From: Syntrophobacter sp963666995
Lineage (GTDB): Bacteria; Desulfobacterota; Syntrophobacteria; Syntrophobacterales; Syntrophobacteraceae
DNA: 64,000 nt
Direction of reading: 5' to 3'
Assembly (NCBI GenBank): GCA_963666995.1
Contig: OY762941.1
Coordinates: forward strand, 2,170,001-2,234,000
Both the position numbers and the translations under genes were made by a program. Within the stretch, counting starts at the first letter, position 1, and the number at the start of each line of letters is the position of its first letter. A model generated the notes under the pieces. That model was not told the DNA's origin. It did not search any database and saw only the letters and a list, made by a program, of their open reading frames with translations. Below, one piece after another: positions 52,012 to 61,299 of the stretch.

Positions 52012-54765
52012 ATGAAGCCTGAAGAACTCGCACGCCAAAAGATCGATAGTTTACTGGACGCGGCCAGTTGGAAGATTCAGGACTACAAAGACTTGAATCT
52101 TTCCGCTTCCCTTGGCGTTGCCATCCGTGAGTTTCCACTCAAATCGGGGTTTGCGGACTATCTGCTGTTCGTTGACAAGAAAGCCGTGGGGGTGATCGAA
52201 GCAAAGCCCGAAGGCACTCCCCTCAGCGGGACAGCGGTTCAATCGGACAAGTACCTCCTCTCCTTGCCCCCAAGTCTTCCGTGTGCGCAGAAATCGCTTC
52301 CGTTCGCCTATGAAAGTACCGGCACGGAAACTTACTTCAGAGATATCCGGGAGCCTGACTGTAGATCGCGAAGGGTTTTCGCGTTCCATCAGCCCAAGAC
52401 CCTGTTTGAATGGGTATCAAAGGATGACACGCTTCGAGCAAGGCTCCAGAAGTTGCCTCCGCTCATTACCGATGGACTGAGGCAGTGCCAGATCAAAGCG
52501 GTTACCAACCTTGAGAAATCATTCCACCAGTCAAAGCCGCGAGCAGTTATCCAGATGGCAACGGGAAGCGGGAAGACCTTTACGGCGGTCAGCTTCACCT
52601 ATCGTCTTATAAAGCATGCGAATGCCAAAAGGGTCCTGTTCCTCGTTGACCGAAGCACGCTCGCTCGGCAGACGTTTAAGGAATTCCAGCAATACCGAAC
52701 TCCCGATGATGGGAGAAAATTCACCGAACTGTACAATGTCCAGCATCTTACTTCGAACACACTCGATCCCGTGTGCCGGGTGACCATCACCACGATCCAG
52801 CGGCTTTATTCGATGCTTCGGGGTGAGCCTGAGATCAGCGAGGAGTTCGAAGAGTATTCCGCTTTCGATGCACTGCCGGTGGACGGAAAGACAAAGGATG
52901 TTGCCTACAACCCTCAGATTCCCATCGAAACCTTTGACTTCATCGTGACCGATGAATGCCATCGCTCCATTTACAACCTTTGGCGGCAGGTGCTTGAATA
53001 CTTCGATGCTTTCCTGATCGGTCTTACCGCAACACCCTCAAAGCAGACCCTTGGATTTTTCAACCAGAACATCGTGATGGAATACGGCCATGAACGGGCG
53101 GTGGCTGATGGGGTGAATGTCGGGTACGACGTCTATCGGATCAAGACCGAGATCACCGAAAAGGGTAGCACGATTGATGCCGGCTACTACATCGACAAGC
53201 GGGACAAACTCACGAGGAAGGTACTGTGGGACCAGCTGGATGAGGATTTCGAATACGGCGCAAACCAGCTTGACAGGGATGTTGTCGCTCCCGACCAGAT
53301 CAGGACGGTCATCCGCACGTTTAAGGAGAAGCTCTTCACCGAGATCTTCCCGGGCCGAAATGAAGTCCCCAAGACATTGATATTTGCCAAAGACGATTCC
53401 CACGCCGAAGACATCGTGCACATTGTCAGGGAAGAATTCGACAAAGGGAACGAGTTCTGCAAGAAGATCACATACAGAACCACCGGAGAGAAGCCGGAAG
53501 ACCTGATTGCGAGTTTCAGGAATTCCTACAATCCACGGATCGCCGTGACAGTCGATATGATCTCCACGGGAACGGACATTCGCCCCCTTGAGTGCCTCAT
53601 CTTCATGCGGAACGTGAATTCGAGCGTCTACTTTGAACAGATGAAGGGACGTGGGACTCGAACGATTTCATCGACCGACCTCGAGGCGGTGACTCCCGAC
53701 ACAAAGCAGAAAACCCATTTTGTGATCGTCGATGCCGTGGGAGTCTGCGAAAAGGACAAGACCGACTCCCGACCGCTTGAGAGAATGAATTCGGTGCCAT
53801 TCGATAAGCTGCTGATATCGATTGCCATGGGCAATCGGGACGATGACATTCTTTCTTCCCTTGCGGGGAGACTGGCACGGCTCGACCGAGAAATAAGCGC
53901 CAAGGATCAGAAAGAGATCGAACAGGCTGCGGGTGGGAAATCGCTCAAAGATATGGTGAACGGTCTTCTCGATGCCATCGACCCCGACAAGCATGGAGCG
54001 AAAGCAAAGGAGGTCTTCCAGACGGAGACTCCCACCGAAGCCCAGGTGAAAGAAGTTGCGGCGAAAATCGTGAACCAAGCATGCACGCCGTTCGATGAAC
54101 CCAAGCTCAGAAACACCATCATCGAGATCAAAAGAAAAAATGAGCAGATCATCGATACCGTGAGCACGGACGTAGTAATCTCTGCCGGGTTCGATGAATC
54201 CGCAAAGGAGAAAGCCAGGACGGTGGTGGATACTTTCCGGAAATTTATCGATGAAAACAAGGATGAAATCACCGCCCTCCAGATTTTTTACAGCAAGCCG
54301 TTCGGTCAGAGGCATCTCTCGTTTGATCAGATAAAGCAGCTTGCCGAAGCGATAGAAAAACCGCCGTATAAGCTGACACCTGAACTTTTGTGGAAAGCAT
54401 ACGAGCAGCTTGAAAAGTCGAAGGTCAAGGGTGCCGCACCGCAAAAGCTCCTGACCAACATCATTTCCCTGGTTCGGTTTGCGATGGGCGAAGTCGATTT
54501 GCTTGAGCCGTATCCGGAAACCGTGGACAAAAGATTTAATCGGTGGCTATCGAAGCAGAAGGAGCAGGGTCGGGCGTTCACCAACGAGCAGATGGACTGG
54601 CTCGGGATGATCAAGGATCACATTGCGGCAAGCCTCACCATCGAGGTTGACGATTTCGAGTACACCCCGTTCAGTGACAGGGGTGGGGTGCATAAAATGT
54701 TGCAGCTTTTCGGGCAGGATATGGAGACGGTTTTGAATGGCTTGAATGAGGCGCTGGCGGCATGA
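52012..54765 (+). CDS. hsdR: Type I restriction enzyme, R subunit (system 2)
   Basis: 917 residues from ATG 52012 (MKPEELARQKIDSLL, the usual N terminus of this subfamily); a TTG eight codons upstream is less likely. The nuclease pattern is D49 (FADY) ... E63-A-K65, followed by Walker A ATGSGKT (183-189), DECH (314-317) and motif VI QMKGRGTR. The C-terminal part is helical, like EcoEI/EcoR124-type R proteins. It overlaps the following hsdS by ATGA. It is only distantly similar to the R subunit at 18683-21442, so the two systems are not recent duplicates. Confidence 0.95.
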   Translation: MKPEELARQKIDSLLDAASWKIQDYKDLNLSASLGVAIREFPLKSGFADYLLFVDKKAVGVIEAKPEGTPLSGTAVQSDKYLLSLPPSLPCAQKSLPFAYESTGTETYFRDIREPDCRSRRVFAFHQPKTLFEWVSKDDTLRARLQKLPPLITDGLRQCQIKAVTNLEKSFHQSKPRAVIQMATGSGKTFTAVSFTYRLIKHANAKRVLFLVDRSTLARQTFKEFQQYRTPDDGRKFTELYNVQHLTSNTLDPVCRVTITTIQRLYSMLRGEPEISEEFEEYSAFDALPVDGKTKDVAYNPQIPIETFDFIVTDECHRSIYNLWRQVLEYFDAFLIGLTATPSKQTLGFFNQNIVMEYGHERAVADGVNVGYDVYRIKTEITEKGSTIDAGYYIDKRDKLTRKVLWDQLDEDFEYGANQLDRDVVAPDQIRTVIRTFKEKLFTEIFPGRNEVPKTLIFAKDDSHAEDIVHIVREEFDKGNEFCKKITYRTTGEKPEDLIASFRNSYNPRIAVTVDMISTGTDIRPLECLIFMRNVNSSVYFEQMKGRGTRTISSTDLEAVTPDTKQKTHFVIVDAVGVCEKDKTDSRPLERMNSVPFDKLLISIAMGNRDDDILSSLAGRLARLDREISAKDQKEIEQAAGGKSLKDMVNGLLDAIDPDKHGAKAKEVFQTETPTEAQVKEVAAKIVNQACTPFDEPKLRNTIIEIKRKNEQIIDTVSTDVVISAGFDESAKEKARTVVDTFRKFIDENKDEITALQIFYSKPFGQRHLSFDQIKQLAEAIEKPPYKLTPELLWKAYEQLEKSKVKGAAPQKLLTNIISLVRFAMGEVDLLEPYPETVDKRFNRWLSKQKEQGRAFTNEQMDWLGMIKDHIAASLTIEVDDFEYTPFSDRGGVHKMLQLFGQDMETVLNGLNEALAA

Positions 54766-56279
54766 GAAATGATGGCAATAAATCGAACAATCTTCCAACT
54801 GGGTGGACTTGGACGACTGTCGGGGAGATTTCTGAAAGCATTCAGTATGGCTACACAGCGAGTGCAACCTCAGAATGTTGTGGCGCAAAGTTTTTGAGGA
54901 TTACTGACATACAGGAGAATTTCGTCAACTGGGAATCCGTTCCGTATTGCCAGATCGCTGATTCCGACAAAAAGAAGTTCTTGTTGCATGAAGGCGACTT
55001 GGTCTTTGCACGAACTGGTGCCACCGTTGGAAAGAGCTATCTCATCAGGGGGAATATTCCAGAATCCGTCTTTGCGTCCTATCTGATAAGAATCTGCCTT
55101 GATCAAAACCTGAGCAAATCATTTATCGCTAATTTCTTTCACTCACATCTATACTGGAGCCAAATCCACAAGGGTAAGGCAGGGATTGGACAACCGAACG
55201 TGAATGCAACCAAGTTGAGCCAGATTACATTACCCCTTCCCCCGCTGCCCGAACAACACCGCATTGTGGGCAAGATCGAAGAGCTTTTCACCAAGCTGGA
55301 TGCGGGAGCTGAGGAATTAAAGAAAGCCAAGGCTCAACTGAGGCGGTATCGGCGTTCAGTACTCGAAGCTGCTGTAACGGGAAGATTGACCCAGCAGTGG
55401 AGGATGGCACACAAGGGCGAGGTTGAGCCTGCAAAGGAACTTTTTGGGCGGATTTTGAATGAACGCTATGGAAAGACTGAGCAAGAAGAACAAACAGAAC
55501 GCCATGAAATTACAAACGACCTTAGCGTATTACCTCAAATCCCCCCGGAATGGATTTGGACAAGATTGGACCGAATCGCAGAAATCAAGGGCGGCGTAAC
55601 CAAGAACACTCAGGCCATAATCGATGATCCTGTCAGCCTTCCCTACCTGAGAGTAGCGAATGTTCAAAGAGGATATCTGGATTTAAGTGAGATTAAGCAT
55701 ATCGAGATTCCAAGGAGCAGGATGGATGACCTCCTACTCAAAAATGGTGACATACTTTTCACAGAGGGCGGCGACAGAGATAAGTTGGGGAGAGGGTGGG
55801 TTTGGCAAAGCGAGATTCCTATTTGCACACATCAGAATCATATCTTTAGGGCAAGACTCTCCTCCTCTGACCTCTCAAGTGAGTTTATCTCTTGGTTCGG
55901 AAACACATTCGGTCAAAGGTATTTCCTGAGAGAAGGGACACAGACCACAAATCTGGCTTCGATTAACATGACGAAACTGAGTGCTTTTCCTGTGCCTCTC
56001 CCGCCAGTCGCCGAACAGAAAGTAATCATTGAAGAAGTTGAAAGGAATCTCTCGATAGTTGATAAACTTGAGGCCGTTGTGGACGAACAAATCATCCGCA
56101 GCATGGGGTTACGCCAGTCAATTCTGTTCGCAGCTTTTCGTGGTAGACTTGTGCCTCAAAACCCCAGCGACGAACTAGCAGAGAAGCTCCTGGGACGCAT
56201 CAGGGCGGACAATGATGCAAGGATTTCGAACAAACGCAGGAATATTCAATATACCACGAATCGGGAAACAATCATATGA
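54762..56279 (+). CDS. hsdS: Type I specificity subunit (system 2)
   Basis: 505 residues with two target-recognition domains. The first is WTWTTVGEISESIQYGYTASAT ending at LPLPPLPEQHRIVGKIEELF, the second WIWTRLDRIAEIKGGVTKNTQ ending at VPLPPVAEQKVIIEEVERNL. Each is followed by a long conserved helix. The gene overlaps hsdR and the following small gene by ATGA each, so the operon is tightly coupled. The second half is more AT-rich than the first, suggesting exchange of recognition domains. Confidence 0.94.
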   Translation: MRNDGNKSNNLPTGWTWTTVGEISESIQYGYTASATSECCGAKFLRITDIQENFVNWESVPYCQIADSDKKKFLLHEGDLVFARTGATVGKSYLIRGNIPESVFASYLIRICLDQNLSKSFIANFFHSHLYWSQIHKGKAGIGQPNVNATKLSQITLPLPPLPEQHRIVGKIEELFTKLDAGAEELKKAKAQLRRYRRSVLEAAVTGRLTQQWRMAHKGEVEPAKELFGRILNERYGKTEQEEQTERHEITNDLSVLPQIPPEWIWTRLDRIAEIKGGVTKNTQAIIDDPVSLPYLRVANVQRGYLDLSEIKHIEIPRSRMDDLLLKNGDILFTEGGDRDKLGRGWVWQSEIPICTHQNHIFRARLSSSDLSSEFISWFGNTFGQRYFLREGTQTTNLASINMTKLSAFPVPLPPVAEQKVIIEEVERNLSIVDKLEAVVDEQIIRSMGLRQSILFAAFRGRLVPQNPSDELAEKLLGRIRADNDARISNKRRNIQYTTNRETII

Positions 56280-56821
56280 TTGATGACTTCATTACCAAGA
56301 AACATGACTTTGAATTGGCTAGTTGCTTTATTGGCAGTTATCTGGCATCGAAAATGGGTCTGGAAAAACTGGGAATCCTTCGAACGCAAAGAGATATTCA
56401 AGCAGATTATGCCGAGTGGCTGGCGGCGGAACTCTTTGGCCTTGAACTGGCAACAAATACCGTCCAAGAGGGATGGGACGCAAAAGATGACACATATACC
56501 TATCAGATCAAATGCCGAAAGGTAAAAAGCCTCTGTGATTCCACATCGTTCGATTTCAAGGGACTCAAGGCAAATTTTGACTTTTTGATTTGTGTTTTCT
56601 TTGCAGCCGATCTCCAGATACTGGGGGTAATCAAGGTTCCCTATGCAGTAGTCGAAGAAGTGTCAGCCCAAAACAAATCGAACATGCGGTTTCGATGGAA
56701 CAGGGAGCGTGCAAGGGATGAGAGGATCGAGAAGTTCTATTGGTCAGAAAGTGAAAACAAAGAGGTGTCAGAGATCGAAGTTGAAGGGAGAACGGGGGAG
56801 GAGAAGCTAGATGGCAAATGA
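56276..56821 (+). CDS. PD-(D/E)XK-like protein inserted between hsdS and hsdM
   Basis: 181 residues. A plausible PD-(D/E)XK core is visible: E47 (DYAEWLAAELFG helix), D68 (GWDAKDD) and Q77-I-K79 (YTYQIKCRK). The layout E...D...QxK is found in restriction-like and Holliday-junction nucleases. The C-terminal third is charged. It starts by ATGA overlap with hsdS and ends inside the first codons of hsdM, so it is a stable part of the operon. It could be an auxiliary nuclease, an assembly factor or an inactive fold. I do not recognise a named family. Confidence 0.68.
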   Translation: MIDDFITKKHDFELASCFIGSYLASKMGLEKLGILRTQRDIQADYAEWLAAELFGLELATNTVQEGWDAKDDTYTYQIKCRKVKSLCDSTSFDFKGLKANFDFLICVFFAADLQILGVIKVPYAVVEEVSAQNKSNMRFRWNRERARDERIEKFYWSESENKEVSEIEVEGRTGEEKLDGK

Positions 56822-58277
56822 ATCCTCCACAATCGTTCAACGACTGTGGAACTACTGCAACGTTCTCCGTGATGACGGAGTGAGCTACGGCGATTACGTT
56901 GAGCAGTTGACGTACCTTCTGTTTCTAAAAATGGCTGATGAGCAATCAAAGCTCCCCTTCGGTGGCAAGTCCTCACCCATACCACAGGGATTTGACTGGA
57001 AGAGCCTTCTCTCCAAAGACGGTGACGCTCTGGAAGTCCACTACAGGCACATCCTCGGTACACTGGGAAAGCAAAAGGGAATGCTTGGGGTGATCTTCCG
57101 AAAATCACAGAACAAAATTCAAGACCCCGCCAAGCTGAGCCGTTTGATCGGACTCATAAACGATCAGACATGGACCGGCATGGACATCGATGTCAAGGGC
57201 GACATTTACGAAGGGCTTTTACAGAAAAACGCTGAAGACATAAAAAGCGGAGCCGGACAATACTTCACTCCAAGACCTCTCATCAAAAGGATGGTCGAAG
57301 CGGTTCGACCTCAACCGGAAATGACAGTCTGTGACCCTGCGTGCGGTACCGGTGGATTTCTTCTTGCTGCACATGATTACGTGTCGAACCGCCGCACTTT
57401 GGATAAGGACCAGAAGAAGTTCCTGAGATTTAATGCCTTGAAAGGTTGGGAGATTGTTGATACTGCCGCAAGGCTCTGTGCCATGAATCTCTACCTTCAC
57501 GGGATTGGTGGCGATGAAAGCCCGATCATCGTGGGGGATTCCCTCATCTCGGACCCCGGTGATCGGTTCGACATGGTTCTGACCAATCCGCCGTTCGGGA
57601 AAAAAAGCAGTGTCACCATTGTGAACGGTGAAGGCAAGGCTGCGAAGGATTCATTGACCTATGAGCGGGATGATTTCTGGGCAACGACATCGAACAAGCA
57701 GCTAAATTTTCTCCAACATGTCAAAACCCTTTTGAAAATCAATGGAAAAGCCGCTATCGTTTTGCCTGACAATGTGCTTTTTGAAGGCGGTGCCGGGGAG
57801 ACGGTCAGAAAGAAACTCCTGCACGAGTGCGATGTTCACACACTGCTTCGGCTTCCAACGGGTGTTTTCTACGCACAGGGGGTCAAAGCGAACGTCCTCT
57901 TCTTTGATCGAAAACCAGCCAGCGAGAAACCGTGGACGGAAAAGCTTTGGATTTATGACCTGAGAACGAACATGCATTTTACGCTGAAAACGAACCCGCT
58001 TGCAGTCGGTGACCTCAAAGATTTTATTTCCTGCTACAACCCCGATAACCGCCGCAAACGGAAGGAAACGGAGCGATTCAGGGCATTCAGCTATAATGAA
58101 TTAATGCAGCGGGACAAGGCGAATCTTGACATCTTCTGGCTCAAAGACGACAGCCTTGAGGACTCGGAGAACCTTCCCGATCCAGAGGTTCTGGCGATGG
58201 AAATCGTTGAGAACCTTGAATCGGCACTGGAGCAATTTAGGGCGATTTGTGAGGAGTTGGGAGACAAACACTTATAA
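56811..58277 (+). CDS. hsdM: Type I modification methyltransferase, M subunit (system 2)
   Basis: 488 residues, standard size. After an N-terminal helical domain (YVEQLTYLLFLKMADEQ), the SAM site DPACGTGGF is at 175-183 and the catalytic NPPF at 259-262. GGAGGAG precedes ATG 56811 and the start lies 11 bases inside the previous gene. It is last in the hsdR-hsdS-x-hsdM order, which differs from the R-M-S order of system 1. It methylates adenine to protect host DNA and forms the core with HsdS. Confidence 0.95.
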   Translation: MANESSTIVQRLWNYCNVLRDDGVSYGDYVEQLTYLLFLKMADEQSKLPFGGKSSPIPQGFDWKSLLSKDGDALEVHYRHILGTLGKQKGMLGVIFRKSQNKIQDPAKLSRLIGLINDQTWTGMDIDVKGDIYEGLLQKNAEDIKSGAGQYFTPRPLIKRMVEAVRPQPEMTVCDPACGTGGFLLAAHDYVSNRRTLDKDQKKFLRFNALKGWEIVDTAARLCAMNLYLHGIGGDESPIIVGDSLISDPGDRFDMVLTNPPFGKKSSVTIVNGEGKAAKDSLTYERDDFWATTSNKQLNFLQHVKTLLKINGKAAIVLPDNVLFEGGAGETVRKKLLHECDVHTLLRLPTGVFYAQGVKANVLFFDRKPASEKPWTEKLWIYDLRTNMHFTLKTNPLAVGDLKDFISCYNPDNRRKRKETERFRAFSYNELMQRDKANLDIFWLKDDSLEDSENLPDPEVLAMEIVENLESALEQFRAICEELGDKHL

Positions 58278-58402
58278 GACTCTGGCGGTCATCTTCCCGT
58301 AAGCCGAAACAACTATCTCTATCGCCGCCCTCTGTGAATGATTTATCAAAAGTTGTTTGACTCGATCCTGTCTGATTTCAGTAAATTGTGGGATGAAATG
58401 AT

Positions 58403-59767
58403 ATGTCTACTCCACTTGAAATTTTAACGTCAAAGAACCTACTTGGCAGAAAGGGGCCAAAAAAGTCTGCAGTATCTTCATTATCTCTATCAAGAATTAT
58501 AGACATTGCCGAAGAGACAGAAGAATCTATAAGAAATGGACACAAACGTATTGATACATCGATTGTTTCCCATTCGGTATCATTAGACGAATGCAACGGG
58601 ATTAACTGCCGTTTGGAAAGAATAGACAGACTAGCAAGATTTACACTGATGTATAGTGATAAACTGTATCTGCCAAGTTTTTTTTATTCATATAGTGGAG
58701 AACCTACAAGTATTTTTGATATCAGAGGAAATGTTGGCAATATGCGGGAAAGATTATATAATGATGCCAGAATAGTTTATGAAATACGACACTTATTGCA
58801 ATCAGAACATATAAGTTTTTTCTCGCCTCTTCGAGATGTTTGCTTCTCGTGTCAGGCTAAAACATATTTGGGTGAAAAGATTGGAGCGCAATTCAATAAA
58901 AAGTACAAAAAGCTTCAAAATGAATACCTAAAACAAATGTCAGTCCAATGTGCGAAAGTAGTTGACAATTATATAGTTACGGTCGATTGTCCCTATCCAT
59001 ATTTAGATCATGGGTATGGCGTAAAACTAAAAGATATTCCACGTCCACTGTTTAATCAACACTCGTTAGTTGATAAAATATTAAAGGGAGATAACGTCCT
59101 TTTCCCCAAGTCTTTAATAAAACAATTTAAACTCCATGTCGGTGCTGCCCACCAGGTTGCAACAAATGCCATACACGGACTTGTAACCTCCGCATGCCTC
59201 AGAACAAGTTTCCTTACAGAACAAGATATTCACATATTGTTTCTCAATTCATTACATTCAAATCTTGATATAAGTAGGAAAAATGAAATCGCTTTAAAAC
59301 ATTTAAGTGCTATAGTTCCATTCATTAATGATGTTGATTTGAAAAATCTAATCAAATTGCGTAATCGAGAAAGGGAATCATTCCTTTCGTTCAGACATGC
59401 ACTAGGGCAAGCCATTGGAAACTTCGCTACAATCAAAGGAGAATTTACCGAGAAGGATGCCCGCTGCATACATGCTGACATCATCGCGCCGTCACTTGCA
59501 TCTCTTGATCGAAAGGTGAGGTCAGCAAAACGTGACCTTGTAACTAAACCGATTAGATCGATTTTGGGGATTGTGGGTGTCATATCGTTCGGATTGTTTA
59601 CAGGTTTGCTGCCAGAGAACCTTTCGCAAATTGCCAAGGTCTTGGGGTTGCTTAAATTTGGATCAGATACGTTGAAAGAAATCATGGCGGCGGGCGATAA
59701 GGAGAGATCAATTGAGAACGAATCTTTTTATTTTCTCTGGAAGGTGAAACAAAAGGTAAGATATTGA
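58403..59767 (+). CDS. AT-rich gene of unknown function downstream of hsdM
   Basis: 454 residues with a base composition strikingly poorer in GC than any neighbour, pointing to recent acquisition. No catalytic motif is evident. The N-terminal 330 residues look largely helical. A long helix with the pattern RNRERESFLSFRHALGQAIGNF precedes a C-terminal hydrophobic pair (ILGIVGVISFGLFTGLLPENL and IAKVLGLLKFG) that could insert into the membrane. Its position between a type I system and a TIR gene fits a phage-defence effector, possibly membrane-active, but this is inference only. A GGGATGA stretch before ATG 58403 is a fair ribosome-binding site. Confidence 0.72.
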   Translation: MSTPLEILTSKNLLGRKGPKKSAVSSLSLSRIIDIAEETEESIRNGHKRIDTSIVSHSVSLDECNGINCRLERIDRLARFTLMYSDKLYLPSFFYSYSGEPTSIFDIRGNVGNMRERLYNDARIVYEIRHLLQSEHISFFSPLRDVCFSCQAKTYLGEKIGAQFNKKYKKLQNEYLKQMSVQCAKVVDNYIVTVDCPYPYLDHGYGVKLKDIPRPLFNQHSLVDKILKGDNVLFPKSLIKQFKLHVGAAHQVATNAIHGLVTSACLRTSFLTEQDIHILFLNSLHSNLDISRKNEIALKHLSAIVPFINDVDLKNLIKLRNRERESFLSFRHALGQAIGNFATIKGEFTEKDARCIHADIIAPSLASLDRKVRSAKRDLVTKPIRSILGIVGVISFGLFTGLLPENLSQIAKVLGLLKFGSDTLKEIMAAGDKERSIENESFYFLWKVKQKVRY

Positions 59768-60188
59768 TTATTTTAAGACAATTCGGGCTGAGTCAACAAG
59801 ACCAATAAGAATTAACGCGGAAACGCATGTTGCGAGTGATTAGTTATCGGGAGTTGATCCTCTTGGGGAGTACATGAAAGGGTTCATTTTCACCTGATGC
59901 AAAACCCATTTCGAAGATGCATACGTCGTTGTCCTCTTTCTGGATAGTTTATGGCTGGAAGACGGCATAGTTTTTCTACTTGGGCGATCCTGATGACGCA
60001 AAAATCATCTTAGTCAGAGTGGGTTTTCGAAATACCGGAAAAAGCGGAAATGCAGTGGTAAACGCCATGACCGAGTGTTCGTCTGACTGGATCGAACGTT
60101 CTTCGGAGGCACTGCTGACGATGTTGTCTGATTTCATTTTCAAAAGAGGCATAAGCTCGGGAGAAAACGAGTAACGAGGGTTTCGGCG
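59768..60188. other. Gap before the TIR gene with a possible decayed small gene
   Basis: A 64-codon frame (59980-60174, TTG start) encodes GDPDDAKIILVRVGFRNTGK and onward, ending 14 bases before the TIR gene. Readable protein-like sequence also continues upstream in two other frames (for example EDAYVVVLFLDSLWLEDGIVF near 59913-59975), separated by a frameshift or an in-frame stop. It is either a small TIR-associated gene with an unusual start or a frameshifted remnant. Confidence 0.35.
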
Positions 60189-61103
60189 ATGAGCTACAAG
60201 TACGAAGTTGCCATTTCCTTTGCGGGTGAGGACAGACCCTTTGCCGAAGCTGTTGCGAAGGGTCTACGGGATGCAGAGGTTGAGGTCTTTTACGACAACT
60301 TCTATGCAGCCGACCTTTGGGGTGAGGATCTCAGTACGAAGCTGCGGAGCGTTTACCATGATTCGAGCGAGTTCTGCATCATGATTATCAGTCAAAACTA
60401 TGTCGCAAAAATGTGGACGATCTTCGAACGGCAACAAGCTATCGAGCGGCTGATCAGGGAAAAGGGAAAAGCGTACGTCCTGCCCGTTCGGTTGGATGGG
60501 TTCCCTGGCGAAGTGCCGGGTTTGTCTGGAGCGATTGGGTATCTCTCTGTTAGCAGAAATGAGCCACAACGGGTAGTCAGCACATTCCTTGGGAAAGTCG
60601 GCAGGAAACCGCTCCTTGAAGAAGGCGCACCGCCGTCGAAAGCGGAAGCCCCAAAGCCCCATATACCGAAGCTCAAACGATCATTCACGGACAAAGAAAA
60701 GAACACCCTTCTGAAAGACTCCTTTACAGAGGTTGTCGATCTCATGGAGCAGTTCTTGAGCGATACGAAGAACCAACACACCCACTTTGATTATGATGCG
60801 GAAAGGATCACATCTCGGAAAGCCGTTTTCACACTTTACAGTAATGAAAAGCAGATCACCCAGTTCAAGATTTGGCTGGGAGGCTCATTCGGAGGCAATC
60901 AGATATCTTTCCTGCACGGGAATCGCATCGATATCGAGAACGACAGTACCACAAACGAATCGATCTATCTGGAGGAACACGAAGGAGAGCTTAAGCTAAA
61001 GCCGCTTGGAACCCTGATGTTCGAGGTGGAACGAGACAAACTCATGTCGCCACGGGAAGTGGCTGAGTACCTGTGGGCGGTTGTGTGCAAAACATTTCCG
61101 TGA
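60189..61103 (+). CDS. TIR-domain protein (probable NAD-consuming defence effector)
   Basis: 304 residues. The N-terminal 140 residues are a TIR domain: YEVAISFAGEDRPFAEAVA as the first strand/loop, VFYDNFYAADLWGEDL, and the W-x3-E segment MWTIFERQ with E80 as the predicted catalytic glutamate. The C-terminal 150 residues (from about FTDKEKNTLLKDS) form a separate domain of unknown role with a beta-rich part (KIWLGGSFGGNQISFLHGN), possibly the sensor. GAGGG lies before ATG 60189. Bacterial TIR domains cleave NAD+ or make cyclic ADP-ribose signals during phage infection. The gene closes the second defence cluster. Confidence 0.85.
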   Translation: MSYKYEVAISFAGEDRPFAEAVAKGLRDAEVEVFYDNFYAADLWGEDLSTKLRSVYHDSSEFCIMIISQNYVAKMWTIFERQQAIERLIREKGKAYVLPVRLDGFPGEVPGLSGAIGYLSVSRNEPQRVVSTFLGKVGRKPLLEEGAPPSKAEAPKPHIPKLKRSFTDKEKNTLLKDSFTEVVDLMEQFLSDTKNQHTHFDYDAERITSRKAVFTLYSNEKQITQFKIWLGGSFGGNQISFLHGNRIDIENDSTTNESIYLEEHEGELKLKPLGTLMFEVERDKLMSPREVAEYLWAVVCKTFP

Positions 61104-61299
61104 GCCTACCCCATGCAATGTGCGTCCTGCAATACATAAGGAAGGTTCTGAAACTTCGCTTGGGAAGATCTTGGCCTATCACGGTAGATAGCGCTTACAC
61201 TGGAGGCGGTCGGGGGACTGGCTCGTTATGACGCCACCCCCTCACACATCGCTATGAAGTTGTTTTCATGATCGGAAAAACCAACGCACGCGCTCTCGA

